A stretch of 38,191 nucleotides of DNA from a virus, in IMG/VR virus record IMGVR_UViG_3300026512_000006, positions 64,001-102,191 of that record, one strand, 5' to 3'. This document shows, piece by piece, positions 24,735 to 32,782 of the stretch. Positions within the stretch are counted from its first letter, which is position 1; every line of letters starts with the position of its first letter. The notes beneath the pieces are model-generated. The model saw nothing but the letters and a program-made list of their open reading frames with translations, did no database searches and had not been told where the DNA came from. The position numbers and the translations under genes are program-made.

Positions 24735-25647
24735 CAATTATGTTATCGTTAGGCTTTTTATCCTAACTTCTATTAGTTGTTTGATTTTGTAAAGCTAACC
24801 AATATAAAAGTTGTTTATTACCTTTGCTTTGATTACAATAAGAACAAGAGATTGTGAGATTATCGAGTTCATGCTTACCACCTTTTGAGAGAGGTTCGAT
24901 ATGATCTATATGATAAGACTCTTCGCACATAGCACCACAATAGGTATACTGCTTTAACTGTGCTTTAGTCCATTTCGATAATTCTGAAGGAGTTAATTTA
25001 GAAGTCTGTAGTAATTCACGTCTCTTATGTTTAGCATTTTTAGCATACATATTCACTTTATCCCTGTTATTTTCATTCCAGAGCTTATCAATAAATTTAC
25101 CGCCATTATGATAACGTTCTCGTTTCTTAGCATTAATTTCTTCACGCTTAGCTTCTCTACGAGCTTTATCATATGCTTTCTTTTCTTCTTTATGTTTATT
25201 GTTATATTCTTTATTACGTATATATACTTTATTTTTATTTTTAGATAAGTATTCTTTTTCGTATTTAGATTTGCAAAATTTACATTGGCTATTATATCCA
25301 GTTTTCTTTTGCTTATCTTTTGAAAATAACTTTAACTCTTTCTCTTCTTTACATTTAGTACAAGTTTTTATTTAGCATCCTTTAACTTTAAATAGTATTG
25401 TAGGATGAATATGCCTAAACTTTACTTAATCTTTCTAATAGTTCGGCGTACGTTTTCACCTCTGACAATGTCAGTAAGGTGCTGAGGACTCTTGGTAGGA
25501 TTATATTCTGTGAACAGTTTCACCTACTACGCTCTGCCCCTGACTAAATTGTTACACTTAGCCTTCGGTTCAAGTAGACATTTCAGTCGTCCTTGCTTAA
25601 TTCCTCAGTAATAATAAAGTGCATTTCTACACTACACGGCATAATCT
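24735..25647 (-). ncRNA. group I-type intron (913 nt) with HNH endonuclease gene
   Basis: The 5' exon ends in T and the intron ends in G, and removal restores the phosphatase exactly in its GHxHH motif, as expected for a mobile intron inserted in an active-site codon. The 5' part (about 25380-25647) is dense in complementary segments, for example GTGAA/TTCAC as a P8-like hairpin followed by AGAATATAATCC, resembling an S element. Its core differs from the other introns of the window, so subgroup is uncertain. Confidence 0.75.
24763..25371 (-). CDS. HNH homing endonuclease with probable AUA start
   Basis: The open frame runs 202 codons from an ATA at 25371. The N terminus reads (I/M)KTCTKCKEEKELKLFSKDK with CQ-type zinc pairs CTKC and CKFC, the standard beginning of phage HNH proteins that normally start MKTC. 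AAAGGA lies 6 bases before ATA. A long charged helix follows, then the HNH domain YCGAMC...HIDHIEPLSKGG...NL..SCSYCNQSKGN at the C terminus. The first conventional start, GTG at 25056, would remove the N-terminal half and has no ribosome binding site. It probably cuts the intronless phosphatase gene to spread the intron. Confidence 0.85.
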   Translation of the reverse strand: MKTCTKCKEEKELKLFSKDKQKKTGYNSQCKFCKSKYEKEYLSKNKNKVYIRNKEYNNKHKEEKKAYDKARREAKREEINAKKRERYHNGGKFIDKLWNENNRDKVNMYAKNAKHKRRELLQTSKLTPSELSKWTKAQLKQYTYCGAMCEESYHIDHIEPLSKGGKHELDNLTISCSYCNQSKGNKQLLYWLALQNQTTNRS

Positions 25648-26584
25648 ACCAATAACGGTTATCAGAATCTGACCATAGGTCTTTACAATCTACAGACATG
25701 ATTTCACCTAGTTTTTCAGCTTTAGCTGTATGACCATGGGTAATGCCTATTAGGTTTTTACCAAACTTATGGTACATGAACATTGAGGGAGTGTCGTGTA
25801 CAATAACTCGTGGGTCGTTACGAAACCAAGCTTTAATGAAACTAGTTACGTAAAGACTTGTATGAGTATTGTGATTACCTATTGCAGATCTCCAATGGAC
25901 TACATTATGTTTAGTTAGAGCTTTTTCAATTAAAGAAATAGTGATATCTAAACCTGCTTGAATTATTTTAGCAAATCTACTGTCTACGTCTACACGTGTA
26001 CCTGCAGTTGTTGTATTGTTTTGAGAATCCATATGATAAAAGTCTCCTACATCAATAATAAAAGCTTCTTCAGAAGGATGTGCTTGATCAACTAATAAGT
26101 TAATTGCTGCTAGTAAATCTGCTACACATTTATCAGTATCGTAATCCTCACCTGCCTCTTTTCCCCAACTTAGCATACCGATGTGTGCATCTCCTATAGA
26201 GTAAATACTCATAGTGTCGGCATCTATTTTGACAGGGCTATTAATAATCTTAGAAGCTAATACTCTATCAGATGACACAAAGTCTTCTATAGCATTTTTA
26301 AAGGCTTCTAATTCAGCTGCTTTTGATTTATCTTCTTGTACCCATTGAGACTTTACGTTACCGTCTGGGTCGTAATGTGTTGATACTTTTTTAATGGCCA
26401 TAGTAGCATGTTGAGGGACTGCGTTTAGTGAAGTTTTAGTTTTATTTAGTCTAGCACTAAGTGTTTGTCTAGATACATTAAATGTGGCAGCTATTGATGA
26501 TATAGCTTCTCCTGATCTATGCAATACTAGAATCTCTTCCCAGTTTTCGTTTAAGATTTTTTTAGTATTTTTGTTTTTACTCAT
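25648..26584 (-). CDS. HTH-calcineurin-like metallophosphatase, exon 1
   Basis: Exon 1 of a 385-residue protein. Residues about 12-48 form a helix-turn-helix (SSIAATFNVSRQTLSARL). The phosphatase domain shows IGDAHIGM, DVGDFYHMD, AIGNHNTH and GITHGHT in the usual order; the last motif GHVHH is in exon 2. DNA-repair nucleases of the Mre11/SbcD type share these motifs, so it may be a sequence-guided nuclease or phosphodiesterase. Unspliced translation would stop after NRYW. The start follows AAAGGAACACA. It lies between thyX and the helicase-like block. Confidence 0.85.
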
Positions 26585-26662
26585 TGTGTTCCTTTAGTTT
26601 GGTATGGAGGTACTACGTAATTAGCCATAAAACTAAAAGTTGTAGTATATCGTAATTTGTGT

Positions 26663-27511
26663 TTACTTTATAATTAAGTCTAAGTATTTACTAGGAGTAG
26701 CTTCTTTTACTGCTTGAGCAAGCCAGCGCATTTGAAAGTAAGCTGCCCCTGAATCTCGTAGTGTGAGGTAATTTTTAAGAGAACGTAAGTTCATATTAAA
26801 TACTAAATCTACTTTCCAATTATCAGTAACAATCCATTTGAAACTGTCTCCTGCGTTGCGCTTGTCTTTGCCGTTTGCTAAGGTTTCAAATATAGCAGCA
26901 GTATCGCTATTATCTTGTAAACTAGTAATAAACAAAGTATTGCTTTTAGATAGAGATAGTTCATAGAATCTTTTAGGAGTTATGGTTTGTATTTGGTAGA
27001 ATAGTTTATTCCATAATTGTTTAATTTCAAGAGTAGCTGCTACATTAGTTATTACTAAAAAGTTTAGTTGTAATAATTTATCTTCAAACCATTTATAATT
27101 ATTTGATAATGATGCAGCTATAAAAGCATTTAGTATTGGAGTCATTGTGTAACGAGTGGATTGTACAGTTAATGATTGAATACGATGTCTTGCATGTTCT
27201 TGTAATACTCCTCTAGGAGCTCCTTTTATTAGAAATGTTAGATTGATTAACTCTAGTACTGAATGATGGTGGTGTACCCAAGCCAGAGAATTTAGCAAGT
27301 CTGCTGAAGGTATTTCTTTTAAGAGTGTTTGTAGAACTTCATTTGGTAACTCTGAAATTGTTTCTTGATTTTTAATAATATCATTTTCACTTTTATCGAA
27401 GCTGTTATATGCTGTACGCCCAGCAAGTTCTGCTGAGCCTAGTCCTGTTTCTTGAAGTAGATATACTTTTGGTTTTTGGTATGTAATACCTGCTATTGTC
27501 TCTGTATGCAT
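26663..27511 (-). CDS. thyX: FAD-dependent thymidylate synthase
   Basis: Makes dTMP from dUMP using FAD, NADPH and methylene-tetrahydrofolate. The ThyX signature RHRx7S is seen as RHRIQSLTVQS, followed by TRYT. LAWVHHHHSVLELI upstream matches the conserved H..H.S..eh region, and LTLRDSGAAYFQMR near the end matches the C-terminal FAD/dUMP-binding block. The start at 27511 follows CAGGAATAACA; in-frame ATGs at 27544 and 27559 would overlap the polymerase. Length (282 aa) is slightly above bacterial ThyX. Confidence 0.93.
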   Translation of the reverse strand: MHTETIAGITYQKPKVYLLQETGLGSAELAGRTAYNSFDKSENDIIKNQETISELPNEVLQTLLKEIPSADLLNSLAWVHHHHSVLELINLTFLIKGAPRGVLQEHARHRIQSLTVQSTRYTMTPILNAFIAASLSNNYKWFEDKLLQLNFLVITNVAATLEIKQLWNKLFYQIQTITPKRFYELSLSKSNTLFITSLQDNSDTAAIFETLANGKDKRNAGDSFKWIVTDNWKVDLVFNMNLRSLKNYLTLRDSGAAYFQMRWLAQAVKEATPSKYLDLIIK

Positions 27512-27530
27512 TGTTATTCCTGTATTAAGT

Positions 27531-28241
27531 TTAATGGCACCCATACCATGAATTATCAATAGTGTATGTATTACCTTTTTTATCTCTAGCTTTGGAGTAA
27601 CCTCCTATGAGGACTTCTCCAGTATACTCACATTTCATTCCTAGATGGTCTGATACTTTTTTATAAGTAGTTTGCAGGATGTCTGCTATCTCATGTATTT
27701 TGTCATTGCGTACTATGAGGTCTACTTCATCGTAGATGCAGGCTTCTTGTTTAAAGTGTATACCATTTACTAATCCTCTACGTTTAGTTTCCTCATGGAA
27801 GAATACGAGGTAGTGCTTCATAGCTTCTGCACCCATTCCTTGTAGTTGAGAGTTAAGGGTAGCATGAGCGTGACGTATAGGTACTCTACGGCCACCAAGC
27901 ATAGTTACATAGCCATCTTGTTGAGCTTGAGCTGTAAGGTCTGCTATGAGCTCTTTAAGGCCTATTGTAGAGGCAATTAGGTCTCTTTGTACTTTAGCTC
28001 CAAAGAGAGCTTGTACTACAAGATGTTTGTTGAATGGTACTAATGCGTCTTTTTTAATTGGATAGAACTCTTTACCATCTACTTCAATTATTCTACGTTT
28101 TAATTTTTTCTCCATAGCTTTAAATTCTTTGTCGGTGTAATCTGCAAAGAAGCCATGTTTAAGTAGTGTGTACCCTGTAAGGGTAGGTGAAGATCCGTAT
28201 AAAACATTATCTTCGTATAGGTGTGTTAGACCTATACCGTT
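27531..28241 (-). CDS. family A DNA polymerase, C-terminal exon
   Basis: Last coding segment of the replicative DNA polymerase. The frame opens after the intron with NGIGLTHLYEDNVLYG (after motif B), then GGRRVPIRHAHATLNSQLQG and CIYDEVDLIV, motif C with its catalytic Asp (usual HDE replaced by YDE). It ends in DNSWYGCH. Without splicing the first ATG is at 28115 but has no role on its own. The exact 5' edge is uncertain: the T/G rule for group I introns gives Asn where motif B usually has Tyr. Confidence 0.85.
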   Translation of the reverse strand, partial: NGIGLTHLYEDNVLYGSSPTLTGYTLLKHGFFADYTDKEFKAMEKKLKRRIIEVDGKEFYPIKKDALVPFNKHLVVQALFGAKVQRDLIASTIGLKELIADLTAQAQQDGYVTMLGGRRVPIRHAHATLNSQLQGMGAEAMKHYLVFFHEETKRRGLVNGIHFKQEACIYDEVDLIVRNDKIHEIADILQTTYKKVSDHLGMKCEYTGEVLIGGYSKARDKKGNTYTIDNSWYGCH

Positions 28242-28607
28242 CTCTTATGAACTGCTATATGTTTCCATATAGATGAGACTATATCATATACCTGTTAAGG
28301 TATCGAACTGCTTCGGGCTACTTAGCCCTACTCTACTAACTCAGCTTCCTGGTTTTCGATAGTCGTTGCACTTTCTTTAATATTTAAGTAGGCTTTATGC
28401 GCCTTTTTGGCTTGTTGGGTTTTTAATTCAATAATGTCTTACTATAATTAAAGCTTAGCTCAGGATTGTCTACAACATTACTTGTTTAGAGTTTCCCTGA
28501 ATTCAATTCGTTTTACTTGGGCTTTTAAAGTCTCAATATGTAATTTTACTAATATATCATTTTTATATTTTCATCTATTAGCAGTGTTACATTTTGCAAC
28601 TATGGAA
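28242..28607 (-). ncRNA. group I intron (about 366 nt) in DNA polymerase motif B
   Basis: On the minus strand the core has R (GCAACGACTATC), S (ATGATATAGTC) and the P4-P6 segment TCAGGGAAACTCT...GTAGACAATCCTGAGC, close in pattern to the T4 td (IA2) intron. It interrupts the codons of motif B (KPLWFGLT / GIG), a typical insertion in a conserved active-site segment. Edges chosen by the U-before, G-last rule and frame; a shift of a few bases is possible. No endonuclease gene inside. Confidence 0.8.
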
Positions 28608-28910
28608 AGTTAACCCAAACCATAAGGGTTTTGCGTCGTTGCGGCTTATATTACAGGCTTTAGCATTTAAAGAATGCAGGTCAGTACCTTTGTCTTTATC
28701 GCCAGAGGCGATAATACTAGCTAAGCGTCCGTTGTCGTAGGGGTATAGCATTTCAGCTAAGTTTACATTCTCCTGACCAGAAAAATCTGTTTAAGTTCCA
28801 ACAAAGGACCAGGATTCTTTTCTGGCTTTGTTGGATAACTCCTTTATAAGACGTTCTGGTACTGTAGGATTAGTTAAAATATTACGATACTGTTGGTCTG
28901 TTATTTTCAT
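28608..28910 (-). CDS. DNA polymerase middle segment with in-frame TAA before motif A
   Basis: Starts MKITDQQYRNILTNPTVPER after AAAGGAATTTC, overlapping the endonuclease gene by 29 bases. It reads to SWSFVGT, then TAA (28793-28791), then ACA, then DFSGQENVNLAEMLYPYDN and on to RNDAKPLWFGLT at the intron. VG-x-DFSG is catalytic motif A of family A polymerases; the canonical spacing is regained if the six bases TAAACA are skipped. Since ACT and ACA are both Thr codons, a tRNA-Thr hop over the stop would give exactly FVGT-DFSG. Otherwise the stop inactivates the gene or is a sequence error. Confidence 0.8.
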
Positions 28911-29598
28911 GAAATTCCTTTACAGTGTTACACATTAGTTGTGAGCAATTAATTGTACGTAGTTCAGTATTTCCGCCGTGTGTAAGGATATTTTTTCCCA
29001 TGTACTTATGCTCTTTTGTATGTAGAAGTAATAGTTTTTCTATATCATAAGCATCTTCACCGTTAATGAACCAATGCTCTTGTAGTATCTCAACTATATT
29101 TCCATCTTTTATGTCTTTACAATATCGTGCCTCTACTCCTATTTTAGTTATACCTATTTTGTATACGCACTTATTGACTTTTACTAAATATAAAGCCGCA
29201 GGGGCATTTTTATATAATGACCTATTCCAGCCTCTTTTAATAGAGGCACATTCAGGGCAGCCTTTACCTTGGAGATGATTATTAGGAGTAATAGCGAAAT
29301 TACCATGGTACTTACAGGTTACATTTAATTTTTTATTAGCTCGTTCGTAGCTGCTATCATTATAAATATAAGTACCCTTATGCATAATTTCTGCTTTTTT
29401 AATAAATTCTGAGGTAGTAGTAGTTTTTCCTTTAGTTACCTTTTTAAACCCCCTGCATGTTCTGCATAATGGGTTCTCTATTAACTTACTGTCTATCCTC
29501 ATTTCTTCTTCTAAATTGCATTTAGTACACCTGCCCAATACAAAATGGCGGTTACGCGTACCTACTTTTTTTAATCCCAAATCTTTTACTATTTCCAT
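28882..29598 (-). CDS. GIY-YIG-type homing endonuclease splitting the polymerase gene
   Basis: 238 residues. N terminus with zinc-type pairs (GRCTKCN, CRTCRG), a DUF723-like repeat (KLNVTCKYHGNFAITPNNHL then GKGCPECA), and a C-terminal GIY-YIG-like core ALYLVKVNKCVYKIGIT...R. Such proteins are homing endonucleases. It has its own ribosome binding site (AAAAGGATTATAA) and stands between the polymerase segments, whose edges have their own stop and start. The preceding 153 bases (29599-29751) contain a GGGC-TTACT...AGTAA-GCCC hairpin but no group I core, so it looks free-standing rather than intronic. Confidence 0.8.
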   Translation of the reverse strand: MEIVKDLGLKKVGTRNRHFVLGRCTKCNLEEEMRIDSKLIENPLCRTCRGFKKVTKGKTTTTSEFIKKAEIMHKGTYIYNDSSYERANKKLNVTCKYHGNFAITPNNHLQGKGCPECASIKRGWNRSLYKNAPAALYLVKVNKCVYKIGITKIGVEARYCKDIKDGNIVEILQEHWFINGEDAYDIEKLLLLHTKEHKYMGKNILTHGGNTELRTINCSQLMCNTVKEFHENNRPTVS

Positions 29599-29751
29599 TT
29601 ATAATCCTTTTGTAATGTAGTGGCAGTATACTGTTTTATACTTAAAGTAATATTATGCGGATTTTTATGGGCAATTACTTGCACTAGTAAGCCCTTGAAA
29701 GTGGCTAATACATGGTATTTTTAAAAAACAGCAAAGAGAACTCTCTATGAG

Positions 29752-30309
29752 TTAGGCATACTTAGTAAGCTCCGCATATAGCTCATCACTAATATGGTAG
29801 TAAGTAGGAGCTCTAAATAGTTCTCTAAATTCTCTCTGAGAGGGAATTTGAGCTAGATTAGGACTTGAGCTAGTGAACCTACCTGTAACTGTTCCACAGG
29901 TATCCACTCTACCGTGGATACAATTAGTAGTTTCATTGTAATGATTTATTAGGGAACCATCTGCTCCACCGACTTGTGATTGATCTTTGGCTACTTTTAA
30001 GTAACGCTTTAAGAGTTTTCCTGCTGGATGTTCCATATGTTCTAATGAATCTACATCAACCTTCACGCCTCCTTTAGGAGTGTAGTAAGGGAATCTATAA
30101 CCATAATCTTCTTCCATCCACTTACGTATGTGATTACGAGAACCAGGGTTGAAAGGTGTGAACTTAATTGGTTGATAGTCTCCGTAGCGAGTTACTATTA
30201 TAGTACGCATAGGTTTGTCGAACCATTTATAAGTTTTAGCTGATTTCATTTTAAACTTACCATTTTTTAGGTATTTACTGTTAGGTATTTTATAAGGGCT
30301 TAAGGGCAT
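29752..30309 (-). CDS. family A DNA polymerase, N-terminal segment (no exonuclease domain)
   Basis: 185 residues starting MPLSPYKIPNSKYLKNGKFK after AAAGGATATAT, with a -10 promoter upstream. It contains FNPGSRNHI, YTPKGGVKVD, then VTGRFTSSSPNLAQIPS and REFRELF, the polymerase thumb/palm entry. It stops after ELTKYA; the next segment MKITDQQ continues the same polymerase. The 3'-5' exonuclease region expected before this point in N4- and T7-type enzymes is absent, so the exonuclease is lost or encoded elsewhere. Whether the pieces assemble into an active enzyme, as known for split phage polymerases and split NrdA, is inference. Confidence 0.85.
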   Translation of the reverse strand: MPLSPYKIPNSKYLKNGKFKMKSAKTYKWFDKPMRTIIVTRYGDYQPIKFTPFNPGSRNHIRKWMEEDYGYRFPYYTPKGGVKVDVDSLEHMEHPAGKLLKRYLKVAKDQSQVGGADGSLINHYNETTNCIHGRVDTCGTVTGRFTSSSPNLAQIPSQREFRELFRAPTYYHISDELYAELTKYA

Positions 30310-30346
30310 ATATATCCTTTATAGTAATTTTGTAAAGTAGAATATA

Positions 30347-30355
30347 ATTATACCA
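30347..30355 (-). promoter_or_regulatory. extended -10 promoter, TGGTATAAT
   Basis: Same 9-mer as before the RecB-like nuclease, read leftward inside the AT-rich 52-base gap upstream of the polymerase. About 38 bases separate it from the polymerase start. Confidence 0.5.
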
Positions 30356-30361
30356 AAATTA

Positions 30362-31060
30362 TTAATTAACTTTGCTTGCCATTGTAGCAGTTATTTCTAC
30401 TAGGTTTGCTGAGATTTCTTGTGCTTTAGTTATATTTTCTAATATATTGACGTCTATTGTTGCTATAATCTCATACGATTCTTTTAAAATATTTTCTATT
30501 ACTGTATATTTTTTATTTTTAGGTAATGTTGATTTTATATGTTCTACGTATAGTGTACCTGAAGTTACATCTCCATCATAAATAGTAGTTGAAATATTTC
30601 TCCTGGAAGATAATAATGTATTATATATACGAGGTATTGTAATATTATATTTAACATAAAAAGGCAATTTATTATTACCTATTATTTTTATAAAAGGTTC
30701 TAATATAGTGTTAAAACGGTGAAACTCTATAGTACTTGAGTACTGAAATATGTCTACAATAGTAGTAAACGAAGGTAAAGGCTGCGTAGTACAGTAATAA
30801 TATAATAATTTTTTTTGAGTATTATACATTTTATTAAAAATAAATGCAGGTAACGACTTACTTCCATTATATAATTTCAATACTTTTGTAAGGCATTTAT
30901 ATGTGAATTCTATAGGGATGATATGTTCAGCAGTAATATCACCATATTCGCATATAGTGTCTAAGGTACTTGTAAGTTCTCTAGCTAGAAATTCTTTAGC
31001 TTTGAGGGTCTTAGCATTATCTATTTCTTGCATCTTTATTGTGTATTGAAAGTAATCCAT
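30362..31060 (-). CDS. hypothetical protein (232 aa)
   Basis: Not recognised. Lys- and Tyr-rich, helical, with few Gly or Pro; examples are MDYFQYTIKMQEIDNAK and LPAFIFNKMYNTQKKLLYYY. No exonuclease motif of the DEDD type is visible, so it is not the missing polymerase domain. It starts 9 bases after the VWA gene, following AAGGACTATA, and ends just before the polymerase promoter. Confidence 0.6.
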   Translation of the reverse strand: MDYFQYTIKMQEIDNAKTLKAKEFLARELTSTLDTICEYGDITAEHIIPIEFTYKCLTKVLKLYNGSKSLPAFIFNKMYNTQKKLLYYYCTTQPLPSFTTIVDIFQYSSTIEFHRFNTILEPFIKIIGNNKLPFYVKYNITIPRIYNTLLSSRRNISTTIYDGDVTSGTLYVEHIKSTLPKNKKYTVIENILKESYEIIATIDVNILENITKAQEISANLVEITATMASKVN

Positions 31061-31069
31061 TATAGTCCT

Positions 31070-32518
31070 TTATACCATTGTTATATTAGTGCCTGGGGAG
31101 CGTACTGGATTATTCTCTGTACAGATCCAGTATTTAGTTACATGCCTCATTACAGGATAGTCGTTAAATACATCATCTATATCTGAATAGTTATCACTAA
31201 ATGACATATAGATAACTTTTGATAAATCTTTTATTTTAGCATTTTGGATATGCTTAAAAACACAGGTATGGCTAGTTCCACCAGAGGTGTACCTAGTTGC
31301 GAGTGCCTTAGTAAATTCAGGTGAACTAGCAATATCGTAATCATCTTCGATATCAAACTCATGTGCTATTTCGGTATCATGTATAAGTACTTTTAAATAT
31401 GAGATACGTTTTGATTCAGACTCTATTAGGTAAAGTAGTTTTTGTAGATCTTGAGTACTCATAGAACCACTATGGTCCACTGATAGTATGATAGCTATCT
31501 TATCGTCGATGAATTGTTTTTTAGGGGCTTTATAGATCTTTCTATAGGTGTTGTTTAAGTTAGCCCATGAAGTAGAGTAGTCATGTGTTTTATAGTAGAC
31601 TTGACGTTTGAATGCTGCTTTTATCTTTTTGAACCAACCCGTTTCTACTTTAATTGAATCAAATAGCTTTTCGAAGAGCTCCCCAGCTTTAGTACCTTTA
31701 GTGTTAGTTGTAATAATGTCTTGTAGGGATTCTGATAAGTCTGATAAAGCATTATCCATGTCGTCTGCTGCTGTGCTGCATTTACCTTCTTTAGAGCTAC
31801 CACTTTTTTGTGTACCAGAGGATGCTTCATATGGCTCAGTTGGCTGAATAGACTCTTTACCGTCCATTGATATTTTTGATAACATGTCTGATAGTTGTTC
31901 TTTAGTTATAGGGTTATTTTTCTTTAGTAAGTCTTTTAAAATATCTATATCTGATAATTGATTTTTATGATAATCTTTATTATACATACCAATAGCTTCG
32001 ATTACAGTCCATTGGGATTTTAATGAAGACGCTAGAAATAAATCTTTAAGACTATAATTAATTGCATGATCTTCTGCAATATTAATTAAGTCGTGAGAAA
32101 ATGCTATGTCTCCTGCTATACGTTCCATCATAGTATTGTAGGAATGAGTTATATGTTTTCTTAAAATGTGTTGTACTTCGTGTAAATACACAAACGCATA
32201 GAATACATTATGTCTATCTAAATGACGTTCAATGGCCTTTAAGTCTTTTTCATTATGGTATATAAATGTGAAGTATACTTTAGTAGTATTTCCTATTTTA
32301 GTATAAGCTGAAAAATATTGCATGAATGACGTTAATTCTTTAGTCAAAGTTGGTAAAGGTTTATAGGATTTTTCTAAGGATACCTCTATAGGTAGCTTTA
32401 AAAAGAGCCCAGTACTTAATGAAGCTGTTTTGTTTTTACCTACTAGGAGGTTAGTATTTTTAGCCACTTCTTTGTAGATGTGATTTTCAGCTAATGTGAT
32501 AAATTCTTGTTCAGTCAT
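31070..32518 (-). CDS. VWA domain protein with HExxH metallopeptidase-like N terminus (N4 gp24-like)
   Basis: 482 residues. YLHEVQHILRKH (about 111-122) is an HExxH zinc motif typical of DUF2201 N-terminal domains. A Ser/Gly-rich linker lies around 230-245. The C-terminal VWA domain has an intact MIDAS: SVDHSGSMS (DxSxS), TSGGTS and SFSDNYSDID. MoxR ATPases with VWA partners are chaperone-like pairs that insert metals or remodel complexes; N4 carries the pair gp24/gp25. The MoxR ATPase lies just upstream, so the two probably act together. Confidence 0.85.
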   Translation of the reverse strand: MTEQEFITLAENHIYKEVAKNTNLLVGKNKTASLSTGLFLKLPIEVSLEKSYKPLPTLTKELTSFMQYFSAYTKIGNTTKVYFTFIYHNEKDLKAIERHLDRHNVFYAFVYLHEVQHILRKHITHSYNTMMERIAGDIAFSHDLINIAEDHAINYSLKDLFLASSLKSQWTVIEAIGMYNKDYHKNQLSDIDILKDLLKKNNPITKEQLSDMLSKISMDGKESIQPTEPYEASSGTQKSGSSKEGKCSTAADDMDNALSDLSESLQDIITTNTKGTKAGELFEKLFDSIKVETGWFKKIKAAFKRQVYYKTHDYSTSWANLNNTYRKIYKAPKKQFIDDKIAIILSVDHSGSMSTQDLQKLLYLIESESKRISYLKVLIHDTEIAHEFDIEDDYDIASSPEFTKALATRYTSGGTSHTCVFKHIQNAKIKDLSKVIYMSFSDNYSDIDDVFNDYPVMRHVTKYWICTENNPVRSPGTNITMV

Positions 32519-32538
32519 TTGATTGCCTTTAGTAGTTG

Positions 32539-32757
32539 TTAAGTATGGTCTTTAATGTATGCTTGAATGTATAGGTCTTTATGAGGACCTAGATAATTTG
32601 CGTGAGTTTGCTCCACTTTCGCTAAGTTTTGTTTAATAGTAAATAGCATTTGGATTCCTGTAGAATCTTCAGCAAGTCGCATGACTCGCTGATAATAGAT
32701 ATCCCAAGGCCCAGGTTCAATCGGTACTGCCGTTAATGTTGTTGTTTCTACACTCAT
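32539..32757 (-). CDS. hypothetical protein (72 aa)
   Basis: Begins MSVETTTLTAVPIEPGPWDI, ending YIQAYIKDHT. The start at 32757 lies behind AAGGACTATAAA; a longer frame to 32811 would overlap the upstream gene and lacks such a site. One helix (IYYQRVMRLAEDS) follows the PGPW turn. Not recognised. Confidence 0.6.
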   Translation of the reverse strand: MSVETTTLTAVPIEPGPWDIYYQRVMRLAEDSTGIQMLFTIKQNLAKVEQTHANYLGPHKDLYIQAYIKDHT

Positions 32758-32782
32758 TTTATAGTCCTTATAATAAGTATTA

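Noticed and set aside
29599-29751. Group I intron around the GIY-YIG endonuclease in the polymerase
   Set aside because: Only about 150 non-coding bases and no R/S core; the following polymerase segment has its own ATG and ribosome binding site, so a split gene fits better.
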